Shown one piece after another: positions 20,554-30,828 of a DNA stretch of 64,000 bases (positions are counted from its first letter, which is position 1; the number at the start of each line of letters is the position of its first letter). Origin of the DNA: Gari tellinella. Lineage: Eukaryota > Mollusca > Bivalvia > Cardiida > Psammobiidae. The DNA is taken from the NCBI GenBank assembly GCA_922989275.2, contig OV277864.1, positions 67,584,158 to 67,648,157 on the forward strand, in the 5' to 3' direction. The position numbers and the translations under genes are program-made. Below the pieces are notes generated by a model, which was not told the origin of the DNA, did not search any database, and was given only the letters and a program-made list of their open reading frames with translations.

Positions 20554-20796
20554 TTAACTCTTTCAACATCATAGACCTATTTACAATATACTCATTATAT
20601 TTGCAAACAGTATAGATCCAGATAAGAGGGCTCCGATAGGAGCCCTCTGATCTGGGTCTATACTGTTTGCTTATTTAGACCAGTGTTTATTAAACTAACC
20701 AGAATTCCAAGTAGACTGGTCCATATTTTGGTAATAACAAAGGTCCTAACAAGAGCATAATAACCCACAAGAGTTACTTAGTGTTGAAAGAGTTAA
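20554..20796 (-). mobile_element. MITE family C copy, inverted
   Basis: TTAA at 20554 and 20793. Hairpin AGAGGGCTCCGATAGGAGCCCTCT. Right end TTACTTAGTGTTGAAAGAG. Confidence 0.87.
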
Positions 20797-21147
20797 AGAT
20801 AAGTGGCAGTGAAAAGCAAAGCAAAGAAAAGCTGAAAGTTCATTTAGATGATTTCTGCTTTATAATCACTTTGCTTTAAACCTTGTAGAAATGACTTTCC
20901 ATAGAAATTTAAATGTAGACGACAGTTTTAAGATTTAACATTGAACTATGCGCAAATTAAACATTGGACTATGGGCAATTAATCTTACTTTTACAGGAGA
21001 GTATCCGTTTATTCAGATATATGTACATTAATGAATATATTATTCATGTTTAGGAAAACCTATGTTAATCCAAGACTCAAAACAAGATGAATTTGATTTG
21101 GTAGCCTTGCAAAATGGAAGCGTGTCAATATATGGCAAATGTTTTTT

Positions 21148-21356
21148 GTCCAGCATGCAGGCTGAAAGTAACGCAGAAATTGTGCCTTTAAGGCACATTC
21201 TGCTTTACTTTCAGCCTGCTTTAAGCTACCATCTGCTAGGATAAAGAAAGTATTTCTTATGGTGCATCAATATGACTGTATAAAATGGAACTATTTTCAT
21301 TAGTGGAGGAATAAATTAAAGGCATAAAAAGGTATATTTATGGGTTAATGTGTTAA
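21148..21356 (-). mobile_element. Partial MITE family A, inverted
   Basis: Hairpin and right end (TTTATGGGTTAATGTG-TTAA) present, left end missing. Shares the TTAA at 21353 with the next element. Confidence 0.75.
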
Positions 21357-21484
21357 TCCATTACCCCATAAATATACCTTTTTACACCTTTTGATTTTTT
21401 TCTGCACTGAAGAAAATAGCTCCTCTTTAAACAGTCATGAATATTTACCATAGAAATAGTTTCTATATCCTAGCAGATGATGTC

Positions 21485-22541
21485 TTAAGGTACTTCGCAT
21501 ATGCGCGTAGTTGCCATACGATTGTTATGAAAATTGTCATGAAGAATGATAATAGCCTAAGAAACAATGTGTGTAAATATAGGCAAAATTTATCGTGTGG
21601 TTTGTCTTTAAGGTCTTTTTTCTGACAAAAAGATAGAATTTTGATGATTTTATTTTTCTTAAAAATGAATAAAGCTAATGACTATAATTCTCGCCCAATA
21701 AGTAGTCCACAACATTCATTACAAGAAAAGCTAAAAACATTTTGAATAAAGGTGTTCAGAAAGATGTTATCAGCTATTTAAATTTTGCAAAATGCTAAAA
21801 AATTGAATTACAAAAAACTGACTCATTCAATGTATTTTTGTTTTCATTTTATTCAAATATATGGTTGATGAACTAGTCAGTCTGAAAAAATTAGAAAATA
21901 TGACAGTCAGGATTTGTTGTAATAACATATTTTCTTATTAAAATGTGGGATATTTGTTGTTTAGATACAGTTACCTACCTTAGAATTAAAACTTCGTCAT
22001 TAAAATGCATTATTATTTATTCATGGACTTGCATACAAGGTTTATTATATTGTTTGAACATAATTATAATGGGCAATATCGATCTTGAAAAGGTTAGCGT
22101 ATTGATAAGCTTCAAGGTGTGGCTTTATAGTTCGATCAAATCGTTTACATGTATACCGATTTAATTGACTTGTAAGTCATTAAACTAAAACGTACAGGTA
22201 AGTGGACATATACTTGGACCGTAAACATCACTAGTACTAATCAACGAAGACTAAACATAACATGTATATTGATTACTGCGTTATGGATTGACAAGTCAAT
22301 AAATCGGACACTAAAAAAAAAAATTTGGATCGGACGGGTCTCGAACCTATGACCTTTGGATTGCTAATCAACCACTATAGTCAACCACTATACTAACTGC
22401 GCTATGAAGGATTATATTAATTTATATCAACATTTCCTTTATATAAATTTTCTAGTATAAACACGTACGAAAAAAGTCTGTGTCGTCCAGACGCATATCC
22501 GCTCGCCCGCAAAACAGACTTCCGGTAGCGAAAGGCCTTAA
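21485..22541 (-). mobile_element. Element N, copy 1 (1.05 kb, TTAA-flanked)
   Basis: TTAA at 21485 and 22538. Termini GGTACTTCGC and GCGAAAGGCC are imperfect inverted repeats. Length between TTAAs 1049 bp, against 1046 bp for copy 2 at 35599-36652. Interiors share a tRNA-like block, TTACTGCGTTATG- and TTTCTAGTATAAACACGT-like segments. No long open frame: a 73-codon frame at 21943-22164 has no recognisable content. Confidence 0.8.
22325..22409 (-). repeat. tRNA-like sequence inside element N, copy 1
   Basis: On the minus strand, TAGCGCAGTTAG resembles an A box and AGGTTCGAGACC a B box. A short internal duplication (TAGTGGTTGACTATAGTGGTTGA) breaks the D/anticodon region, so it cannot fold as a normal tRNA. 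Confidence 0.7.
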
Positions 22542-22603
22542 AGCGGGCTGAAAGTAAAGTAGAATGTGCCTTAATGCACATTTTGCTTTATTTTCAACCT
22601 GCG

Positions 22604-22841
22604 TTAACCCTTTGAACCCTAGTCCCGCATATAGGCGTCCTTTTCAAACAGTGTACATGTGAATAGTACACTTGTCCTATGCAAACAGTGAAGACCCAGA
22701 TCAGAGGGCTCCGAAAGGAGCCCTCTGATCAGGGTCTTCACTGTTTGTCATAATGCCAAACATTGACAAAAACAACCCTTAAAAGTCAGAAATGGACTAG
22801 GCAAAAATGGAAACTGGAAGTTTCAGGGAGGAAAGAGTTAA
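22604..22841 (+). mobile_element. MITE family B copy nested in MITE A
   Basis: CCCTTTGAACCCTAGTCC to GGGAGGAAAGAG between TTAAs at 22604 and 22838. Hairpin AGGGCTCCGAAAGGAGCCCT. Confidence 0.9.
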
Positions 22842-22854
22842 GTAGTGATATGTC

Positions 22855-23085
22855 TTAACCCATTACCCAATAGCCTTATTTTAGTTTTGAAAATATGTGA
22901 CTACTTAAAGCAGGTTAAAAGTAAAAGTAAGGCACATTCTGCTTTACTTTCAGCCTGATTTAAGCTACCATCTGCTAGTAAAAAATATTTCTTATATATT
23001 CATGGGGCATAAATTTGAACTAATTTCTTAGGTGGAGGAATAAATTACAGGCGTAAAAAGACTTATTTATGGGGGAATCGGTTAA
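22855..23085 (-). mobile_element. MITE family A copy nested in MITE A
   Basis: TTAA at 22855 and 23082. Termini CCCATTACCCAATAG and TTATGGGGGAATCGG. One hairpin arm is shortened. Confidence 0.85.
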
Positions 23086-23264
23086 AATTAGAAACATGCT
23101 ATGGCGTAAAAAGTTAACCGAAAATTGATCTTATCAATCATAATGAGAACCCATGACAATGATGTGTATTGTCTCCATCAAGTACTCAGTCCAAGAACTT
23201 GTTTGAATGTAAAAGTCATCAGCAAAAAAAAATCAGATATCAGGCAGTTCTAAATGAGTGAACC

Positions 23265-23487
23265 TTAACCCGTTACCCAATAAATACGCCTTTTTACACC
23301 TCTAATTTAAAATTATTCCTCCATTGAAGAAAATATTTCCATTTTATACAGTCATGAACAAGTATGATAAGAAATATTTTCTGTGTCTTAGCAGATGGTA
23401 GCTTCAAACAGGCTGAAAGTAAAGCAGAATGTTTTAAGTGATCACCTGTCTTCAAAACTAAAAGCAAGCTATGGGGTAAAGGGTTAA
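23265..23487 (+). mobile_element. MITE family A copy with half a hairpin
   Basis: TTAA at 23265 and 23484. The left hairpin arm AAAGTAAAGCAGAATG is followed directly by TTTTAAGTGATC, so the right arm is deleted. Confidence 0.85.
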
Positions 23488-23599
23488 CCAAGTACCATGC
23501 TGACTTCTCAACTGGATTATTCCACTTTCTAAATAATGACCAATTTACATTGTCTCTTGAGGGGTTTGTAATTTTTTCTTTTTAAAAATTATGACAAAC

Positions 23600-23796
23600 A
23601 GAGCAGACCCTGGATCTACATGGTTTGCTAAAGATGTAAAGACTCATTTCCCTGCAGAGTGGGGGTTTATTATGTTAACCATTTAAATGGAATTAAACAG
23701 ATTCTCTAGACATTTTTAATCTATTACCTCATAGCTTTGGCGGAGGAAAAAAATAAAAGGCATGAAAAGGTGTATCTGTTGGGAAATGGGTTAAAC
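23600..23796. mobile_element. Fragments of B and A elements
   Basis: A short ACAAACAGAGCAGACCCTGGATCTAC hairpin remnant, and an A copy (23716-23796) reduced to its two ends. Confidence 0.5.
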
Positions 23797-24157
23797 GGGT
23801 ATATTTTCATCCCAGAGAGAAAGAAGCTACTTTTTTATTAATAGCTTATACAGACACAACTTTGTGGAGAATGAAATTAACAAGTATAAATTCCCAATTT
23901 CCATAAAACCTGACACTAAATTAAGTATCAATTTTCTTCAATCTGGCACAGAAAGACATGGTACTGAGCATATTGGACAGAAAAATTGGGACAAAATGTG
24001 GATTTACCCTCAATTTTGACAGTAACTTAATCCAGCGTACATTAGATAGAGATCTTTAATGTAATTTCCAGATATAAATCAATATAACTGTCTGATGCAT
24101 AAGAAAAGTAAAACAATAAACATCTACACACAGATCTAATTAAGAAGGTACCGGAAG

Positions 24158-24566
24158 TATTCAAATGCTAAAATTCTTACGCTTCCATTAAACTCCATGT
24201 AAATTGTTATGGGTAGTCTTAAGAAAATGCTAACAGTCTTATGCTTCCATCAAAATTCTTACTCTTCTCTTCCATTATACTCTTTGTTATGGGTAGTATT
24301 CAAATGCTAAAATTCTTATGCTTACATTAAACACCATGTTAAGGGTAGTAGCCAAATGCTAAAACTCTTATGCTTACATTAAACACCATGTTAAGGGTAG
24401 TAGCCAAATGCTAAAACTCTTATGCTTACATTAAACACCATGTTAAGGGTAGTAGCCAAATGCTAAAACTCTTATGCTTACATTAAACACCATGTTAAGG
24501 GTAGTAGCCAAATGCTAAAACTCTTATGCTTACATTTTACTCTGTGTTATGAGTAGTATTCAAATG
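24158..24566. repeat. 52-bp tandem repeat
   Basis: Unit TTAAGGGTAGTAGCCAAATG plus CTAAAACTCTTATGCTTACATTAAACACCATG. Four nearly identical units at about 24301-24530, flanked by diverged ones. No spacers between units. Confidence 0.88.
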
Positions 24567-24805
24567 CTTTACCCCAAAGCCTATTTTTAGTATGGAAGAT
24601 AGGTGACAACTTAAAGCAGGTTGAAAGTAAAGCAGAATGCAGTTTAAAGCACATTCTGCTTTACTTTCAACCTGCCTCAAGCTACCATGTGCTTGGATAT
24701 AAGAAATATTTCTAATGTTGCACATTCATACCTGCATTAAATCGAACTATTTTCTTCAGTGGAGGAGTTAATTAAATGTGTAAACATATGTAACTATACA
24801 GTAAG
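24567..24805 (-). mobile_element. MITE family A copy, inverted
   Basis: Left end TTTACCCCAAAGCC, hairpin AGCAGAATGCAGTTTAAAGCACATTCTGC, right end decayed. Confidence 0.72.
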
Positions 24806-24846
24806 GTTTAACTTTAAAATATGGATACGTTTGACTTCAGCGAGCA

Positions 24847-25036
24847 GGGCTCCAGATAAGAGCGAGTTAACTGAACAAATCCAACATTTTCTCACTTATT
24901 TCAGCACCAAATCCTATGGTGTTACTACTAATTAGAATCGTCTCTTCGAGACGATTTCTAATGAGTAGTGACAACGTAGGGTTTAATGCAGAAATAAAGA
25001 TTTTAGTTTTTGAAATACTCCCCTTATCTGGAGCCC
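24847..25036 (+). mobile_element. MITE family F copy
   Basis: AGGGCTCCAGATAAGAG to CTTATCTGGAGCCC. Hairpin TTAGAATCGTCTCTTCGAGACGATTTCTAA. Confidence 0.87.
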
Positions 25037-25261
25037 GGAATGAGTTCCAAGATATTGAAGACTGACTGTATTAGAAGAAAGCAATTTGACTGTCAATAAT
25101 ACTAACTGAGTTTTTTTAAAGTCTCAATCAAATTTCTCAGGAGATTCGTTCTCCATTATTGGAAATTAAACAAAAAACTATCAAGAATTAAATGCTTCAC
25201 AAAAACTCCATGAAATTTCATCAGTGCACATGCAGTCTGAGCGTTTATATATAGCTTTTAC

Positions 25262-25411
25262 TTTAAAATCTTTCAACACCATGGACCTGTTTAAAAAGTA
25301 TACTTCTTACGTTTGCAGACCCTATAGGAGCCCTCTGATCTGGGTTTACACTGTTTGCTAAATTAATGTAATGCATATATTTTAAACAGATCCATGGTGT
25401 TGAAAGAGTTA
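25262..25411 (-). mobile_element. Short family C copy, inverted
   Basis: TCTTTCAACACCATGGACCTGTTTAAAA at the left and its complement at the right, so both ends derive from the same C terminus. One hairpin arm lost. Confidence 0.7.
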
Positions 25412-25666
25412 ACTCAAATAAATTTATCCATGGTTTGTACGGACATACGGATGAGGGTAACACTTTGTAGTGGGGCAGAAAAATAGGGCAGAAAAATGCT
25501 TTTCTTTACCAACAAAGGCTTCATAATCTTGACTGAAAGCAGTTTAGATCCAGACCTGACAAGTAGCAATAATGGTCTGATCAGGCTCAACATTATTTGA
25601 TACTCAGTCATACTGAAATAATTTGCAAAATTTTCAATATATCACATTTTACTGCATTGCAATTGT

Positions 25667-25912
25667 TTAACCATAAACATACCATCTTAGGCTTTTAATT
25701 TATTCCTCCGCTGAAGAAAATAGTTCCATTTTATACAGTTATGAATATACATCATAGGAAGTAGTTTCTATATCCTAACAGACTGTAGCTTAAAGTAGGC
25801 TAAAAGTAAAGCAGAAAGCACCTTAAGGCGCATTCTGCTTTACTTTCAGCCTGCTTTAAGCAGTCACCTGCTTTCACTTCTAGAAATAGGCTATGGGGTA
25901 TTAAATGGATTA
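25667..25912 (+). mobile_element. MITE family A copy
   Basis: GTTTAACCATAAACATACC at the left, hairpin present, right end GGCTATGGGGTATTAAATGGATTAA. Confidence 0.75.
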
Positions 25913-25989
25913 AGTGGAAAAAAGTTTTCTCTGATATACTAGTACTGATTTCATGAAACACAATTCTTTCAAACAAGAATAGAAGGCAT

Positions 25990-26181
25990 CAAACTCTGAG
26001 CATGCTAGCAGTGAAACTATGATAACTTTCGCAAACAGTTTGGATCCTGATGAGACGCCGTATAATCCCAAATGCTCGACAATGACCCTGTTTTGAATTC
26101 TTTTTAGAAAATTCTTTTTCATAACAGAAGCAGACGACAATTGTTGCAGACGACTAAATTACCCAGTATTCAAAGGGTTAA
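25990..26181 (-). mobile_element. Family D copy with one hairpin arm lost
   Basis: ACAGTTTGGATCCTGATGAGACGCCG arm followed by D landmarks GACAATGACCCTGTTTTGAA and AATTGTTGCAGACGAC. Confidence 0.7.
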
Positions 26182-26369
26182 AATCATGACTGCGGGGTTG
26201 TGACATTTGAAAGGCAACAATATGAGGATGTCTGGGCCGTAGACACAATTAAATCATCTGTAGGATGTTCAGGCTGTTTATGAGATTTGCTACAGATACT
26301 AGGAATAGATCTACATAGGCATAACTTTTTCCACCATAGCTGGTTTTCGGTATTGAATGGCTGAAAGTA

Positions 26370-26552
26370 GTCATGAATATGTCATGTACAGTCATGAATA
26401 GGTACTGTAAGAAAGATTTTCTATATCATAGCAGATTGTAGCTTAAAGCAGGTTGAAAGAAAAGCAGAATGTGCCTTAAGGCGCATTCTGCTTTAATTTT
26501 AACCTGCTTTAAGTGGTCACTTGTTTTCAAAACTAGAAACAGGTTATGGGAT
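26370..26552 (+). mobile_element. MITE family A, left end missing
   Basis: Hairpin GCAGAATGTGCCTTAAGGCGCATTCTGC and right end AGGTTATGGGATAATGGG, about 60 bp from the snx27 exon at 26612. Confidence 0.75.
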
Positions 26553-26611
26553 AATGGGTAAAAGACATTGTTTATATATGGTTACAGTGTTGCCATGGCA
26601 ACCCCACTCAC

Positions 26612-26701
26612 CTCTATCTTTTTACTGGCATCTTGCAATGATTTAAGCTCATAAAGTTTATCTTCGGTTTTGATCAGGCCTCGGTTCACTTCTTCTACTG
26701 C
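26612..26701 (-). CDS. snx27: snx27 exon: FERM F2 module, second half
   Basis: 90 bases, 30 codons, phase 0, from TTTGTAG|GCA to GAG|GTGAGT. The translation starts AVEEVNRGLIKTEDKLYELK and continues SLQDASKKIE, a charged amphipathic helix typical of the F2 module of SNX27. Intron of 1259 bp on the 5' side. Confidence 0.93.
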
Positions 26702-26752
26702 CTACAAAAATAGAAAAAATAAAAATATCAAACCATAAATCCTAGAATAGAT

Positions 26753-26995
26753 TTAACCCTTTATCCCATAAATACACATTTTTACGCCTTTAATTTATGC
26801 CTCCACTGAAAAAAAAAAAGTTCCAATTAATACAGTTATGAAAATATGTCATAAGAAATAATTTTCTATTTACTAGCAGATGGTAGCTTAAGTAAAGCAG
26901 AATGGACCTTAACGCGCATTCTGCTTTACTTTCAACCTGCTTTAATGGGTCACCTGTCTTCAAAACTAGAAACAGGCTATGGGGTAAAGGGTTAA
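26753..26995 (+). mobile_element. MITE family A copy
   Basis: TTAA at 26753 and 26992. Left end CCCTTTATCCCATAAATAC, right end CTATGGGGTAAAGGG. The left arm of the hairpin is shortened. Confidence 0.85.
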
Positions 26996-27016
26996 CACTT
27001 ACAGAGGAGAACCTGT

Positions 27017-27165
27017 TTAACCCTTTACCCCATAAATACACATTTTTACGCATTTAGTTGATCCCTCCAATGAAGAAAGTAATTCCAATTTATACAATTA
27101 TCAATATGTATCATAAGAAATAGTTTCTATATTCTAGCAGATGGTAGCTAATAGCAGGCATCTGA
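27017..27165 (+). mobile_element. Truncated MITE family A
   Basis: Begins TTAACCCTTTACCCCATAAAT and stops at AGATGGTAGC, where an unrelated CATCTGATCTGG segment begins. Confidence 0.75.
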
Positions 27166-27359
27166 TCTGGCTCCAAACTGTTGCAGTGGATATATAGGTT
27201 TTAGCATAAATGCTTTTATTCTCAGTGGATCGCAACAGACAATAGTGTCAATCAGTTTAGTTTTATGTGTCTGAAAACTAGAATGCCATCATATTGCAAG
27301 AAAACCTGATGTTTTAGTGCGATGAAACCAGCATTCCAGATAAGACAAGTACATGGAGT

Positions 27360-27850
27360 TGAAATAGCTTAAAGTAAGATGAAAGTTAAGCAGAACACAC
27401 TGTAGGAGCTATCTGCTTTACTTTCATCATGCTTTAACCCATTAACCTATAAATATGCCTTTCTATGCATGTAATTTATCCCTCCCTGAAGAAAATAGTT
27501 CCAATTTATACAGTTGTGAATATTTAACATTAGAAATAATTTCTATATTCTAGCAGCTGGTAGCTTAAAGCAGGCTGGAAGTAAAGCATTCTGCTTTACT
27601 TTCGACCTACTTTAAATGGTCACCTGTTTTCAAAACTAGAAACAGGCTATGGGGTATTGGGTTAAAGTTGTTGTTGTTGTTGGCGTACCTGTGCTTAACA
27701 CTCACAGGACAGCTTGGTACAGACATTATTGTCTGTCAAGCTAGAGGATTACGTGCATAGCTGTTTTCAATTGGTTAAAGTAAGATGAAAGTTAAACAGA
27801 ACACTCCTGTAGGAGCTATCTGCTTTACTTTCATCATGCTTTTAAGCAGC
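27360..27850. mobile_element. Two related hairpins, the first invaded by MITE A
   Basis: Hairpin AAAGTAAGATGAAAGTTAAGC...GTAGGAGC occurs at 27367-27437 and again at 27775-27850. A MITE A copy (27434-27665, TTAA both sides) sits at the right edge of the first, in GCTTTAA. Confidence 0.75.
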
Positions 27851-27960
27851 CATCTGCTTTTCTAGCCTACTTTACCGAGCCATTTATCTTATACACTGAA
27901 AACTACCTAAGGGGTAAAGTACTAATAATAACTCTTGGCTCTGGTTTTATTGTGACCTAC

Positions 27961-28121
27961 CTGCCAAAACAGGAAGTTGATGGCGACCTCGTCAGAGTTC
28001 AGCATGCTCTCTCGGGTCAAAGAGTATACCCACTTCTTCAACATTATACATGTTGCAGTAGCAGTACTATAGTTCTGTATGTATATGTTGTGGGGAAATT
28101 CACTGGGCTGTAATTTCCTTT
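27961..28121 (-). CDS. snx27: snx27 exon: FERM F1 end and F2 start
   Basis: 161 bases. The first two bases complete a codon split from the previous exon, then 53 codons follow, ending phase 0 at CAG|GTAGGT. The acceptor is TTTCAG. Translation RKLQPSEFPHNIYIQNYSTA then a short linker and MLKKWVYSLTRESMLNSDEV. The PxEFPHxxYIQNY block is strongly conserved in SNX27, and the KKW motif with the following helix starts F2. Confidence 0.96.
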
Positions 28122-28165
28122 CTGAAATCAACAAGAAAATCTTTTATATGGCTTTTCTCTCTGGA

Positions 28166-28320
28166 TCCATGATTAAAAAGCTTTTGAGTTGAGTCTGAAA
28201 TTGTTCTCAAGCATTAGATTGGTCAAATTAGTTTTTACTCAGCAAAAACTCAAATCTGACCAATCAATGCTTTGACAATGATTTCAGACTCAACTCAAAA
28301 GCTTTATAACCTTGAGGCCA
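28166..28320. mobile_element. Foldback element I, copy 2
   Basis: AAAAAGCTTTTGAGTTGAGTCTGA and its complement flank an inner palindrome with ATTGGTCAAAT / ATCTGACCAAT arms. Matches 6893-7030. Confidence 0.8.
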
Positions 28321-28330
28321 AAAGCTTCGA

Positions 28331-28516
28331 AGGACACTTGCAGTTTCCAGTTGAGTCTTGTCCAGTTTTGACTCTTTAGGATAGTTTTTGTCAATGTATT
28401 GCAAATATAACAAACAGGACAGACCCTGATCAGAGGGCTCCTTCCAGAACCCTACGATCCGGGTCTTCACTGTTTACATAGGACAAGTGTACTCTTCACA
28501 GTCATGTACACTATTT
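28331..28516. mobile_element. Family B-like element
   Basis: GACACTTGCAGTTTCCAGTTGAGTC, then hairpin AGAGGGCTCCTTCCAGAACCCT and GTACTCTTCACAGTCATGTACACT. Confidence 0.62.
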
Positions 28517-28627
28517 GCTATGGACGCATATATGCAGAGCTAGGGCTCTTTATGCTATGGACGCATATATGCAGAGCTAGGGCTCTTTATGCTACGGATG
28601 CATATATGCAGAGCTAGGGCTCAAAGG
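28517..28627. repeat. 37-bp tandem repeat, three units
   Basis: GCTATGGACGCATATATGCA begins at 28517 and 28554, with a variant at 28591. The unit derives from the B terminus CGCATATATGC-GCTAGGG. Confidence 0.88.
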
Positions 28628-28888
28628 GTTAACTCTTAGGACCAAGCTATCTGCCTGAATGAATATGAAAGTGATATAACTTATGTCAAACAGGGCCTGT
28701 AAGAAAACAATGCAGACCCTGACGAGACAGCTCCATCAGTTCTTGGTCTACATTGTTATCAAAGGGGATCAATACACAGAAATAGCAAGAGCAAGGTTGC
28801 CTGAACAATAGTTATTCCACATCACAATTCTCTAATAGCATCCTTAAGGTGTAAGACAAGTCAAGGTAAAGGTGATGCAATGGCTTTA

Positions 28889-29191
28889 AGTCTTTGCACG
28901 CTGGATGCACGTTGGATAATTTTTCCATCAGTTCTGCAACAACTATCAATTGGCTACTTTTCAAAAATAGAAATTTCAAAATATTTATTTACAAAACAGG
29001 ATCAGAGCATCAAACAGTTTGGATCCTGATGAGACGCCGCGTTACGCGGCGTCTGTTCGAGATTCAAACAGTCAAACAACTAGGTCTGACGTGTCAAAGG
29101 TCAGCCGAGTCCATTTTTTAGGTAACACAGCGTTCCGCATGTTCTCGGGCCATAGGTTATCATGGTTTCACTGTTAGCATGCTAAGATTTA
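28889..29191 (-). mobile_element. MITE family D copy, expanded
   Basis: CTTTGCACGCTGGATGCACG at the left, hairpin GAGACGCCGCGTTACGCGGCGTCT, right end TTAGCATGCTAAGATTTAA. About 90 bp longer than usual because of an extra stretch after the hairpin. Confidence 0.72.
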
Positions 29192-29321
29192 AATTGTCAA
29201 TGCTCCACTTGGCCTATCAATACAAGTGACGGGGAGGAAAATACTCAATGGCCTCGGTGGATTACAAGTAGAAACAACCATCAAGTCTGTCTGATAGCCT
29301 ATTGATTAGGCTGTTCAGTTC

Positions 29322-29495
29322 TTAACCCCATTGACCCCATAAATAACACCTTTGTGCACCTTTAATTTATTCATCCACTGAAGAAAATAGTGAAATATTT
29401 TCTATATATATCTTAGCAACTGGTAGCTTAAAGCAGGCTGAAAGTAAAGCAGAATGCGTCTTAAGGTGCATTCTGCTTTACTTAACCTGCTTTAC
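29322..29495 (+). mobile_element. Truncated MITE family A
   Basis: CTTAACCCCATTGACCCCATAAA to the hairpin (apex GCGTCTTAAGGTGC). Cut after CCTGCTTTA. Further A and B scraps follow to 29630. Confidence 0.7.
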
Positions 29496-29703
29496 CCTCG
29501 TTATTCATTTTTTCACTGAAGAAAACAGTTCCAATTTAAACATTCATGAGTGCGAAATGATAAAGTCCAGACTCTGGCCAGAGGGCATAGAATAAGTGTT
29601 CTCTTCACAAGTACACTACTTGTAGAGAACTTATCTATACATGTATATATCAATAGGATACAAAGAGTTTACCCATTTGAGCATAGTTAAAATTGCAAGT
29701 CAT

Positions 29704-29937
29704 CTTAACACATTACCCCATAGCCTGTTTCTAGTTTTGAAGTTATGTGACCACTTAAAGCAGGTTGAAAGTAAAGCAGAATGTGCTTTACTTTCAGCCT
29801 GCTTTAAGCTATTATCTGCTAGAATATAGAAAATATTTCTTATGATTTTTATTTGTGACAGTATAAATTGGAACTATTTTCTTCAGTAGAGAAATTAATC
29901 AAAGGCGTAAAAAGACGTATTTATGGGGTAATGGGTA
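29704..29937 (-). mobile_element. MITE family A copy, inverted, apex deleted
   Basis: TTAACACATTACCCCATAGCC to ATGGGGTAATGGG. The hairpin lacks its GCC-TTAA-GGC apex. Confidence 0.8.
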
Positions 29938-30103
29938 AATAACTGTTTCTTTTCAAAGCAAGGCAATAAAAGCAGATAGAAAGAAAGAACAAACAAGAAG
30001 TAAGTATATGGATAGATGAACAAAAGAACTAACAGACGAAGAAACAAACGGATCAACAGACAGGAGTAAAACAGTATCCAACCCCCCATCCCTGCAAACT
30101 TAC

Positions 30104-30182
30104 CAAAATTATATTCAACAGTTTCAAATAAATAAAAGCATTCGGCAGCACCATCGGATAAGTTGAGTTTTTCAATAACAGC
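30104..30182 (-). CDS. snx27: snx27 exon: FERM F1 (ubiquitin-like) module, second half
   Basis: 79 bases: 26 codons plus one base, so the next intron is phase 1. The acceptor is TTTTCAG, the donor GTAAGT. Translation AVIEKLNLSDGAAECFYLFE then TVEYNF. It matches the helix and beta strand of the ubiquitin-like F1 lobe of SNX27 (vertebrate FALFEVISHSF region). Introns of 1999 and 1982 bp flank it. Confidence 0.93.
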
Positions 30183-30435
30183 CTGAAAAGAAACAAAACC
30201 TGTTTATATTTCAGCTACTATACGAGTAAGATGTGATCCAAACACCGAGACCAATCAGGGTCACGCTCAGCTTTCTTATCTTTTTTAAACCTTTTCTTCC
30301 ATAGAAATATGCAAAAATCATGGACAGAGGGATAACCTGATTCCAGAGGTATATTCCCATCAAAAAGTATATCATTATACCTTTATATCAGTTACTTAAA
30401 TTGATGTCTACAAAACATTTAAATACATTTTTGCA

Positions 30436-30600
30436 GGGCTCCAGATAAGAGGTAGTTTTTTCAACAAAATCAACATTTTCTCACTCATTTTAGCACCAAA
30501 TCCTATGGTGTTACTACTCATTAGAATCGTCTCTTCGAGACGATTCTAATGAGTAGTGACACCATAGGGTTTAATTCAGAAATAAAGATTTTAGTTTTTG
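30436..30600 (+). mobile_element. MITE family F copy, right end missing
   Basis: AGGGCTCCAGATAAGAGGTAG, complete hairpin CATTAGAATCGTCTCTTCGAGACGATTCTAATG, then cut after AGATTTTAGTTTTTG. Confidence 0.8.
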
Positions 30601-30828
30601 TTACAAGTCAAACAGTTTTGATTCTAATGAGACACTTTGTTATAAAGCCAAGGTAATAATTCTCAGGTAAATATCCTCATGCATGATACTAACACACTTA
30701 TCGATGTATTGAAGGGCTGATGAATGTATTACATCACGATATATTGCAAGCTTCATGTACAGGCTGATACAGACACCAACAGAAAAGTACATCGCAATGT
30801 ACCAATGAATAGTTACACCACTATTCAG

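Larger units (their letters stand above)
21353..23117 (+). mobile_element. One MITE A copy split by three nested insertions
   Basis: A-family segments lie at 21353-21484, 22542-22603, 22842-22854 and 23086-23117 in consensus order. Between them are element N (21485-22541), MITE B (22604-22841) and a second MITE A (22855-23085). Every junction is TTAA. Removing the insertions restores a normal A copy of about 240 bp. Confidence 0.88.

Noticed and set aside
24158..24566. CRISPR-like regular array
   Set aside because: Repeats of 52 bp are contiguous with no spacers, and the window is eukaryotic.
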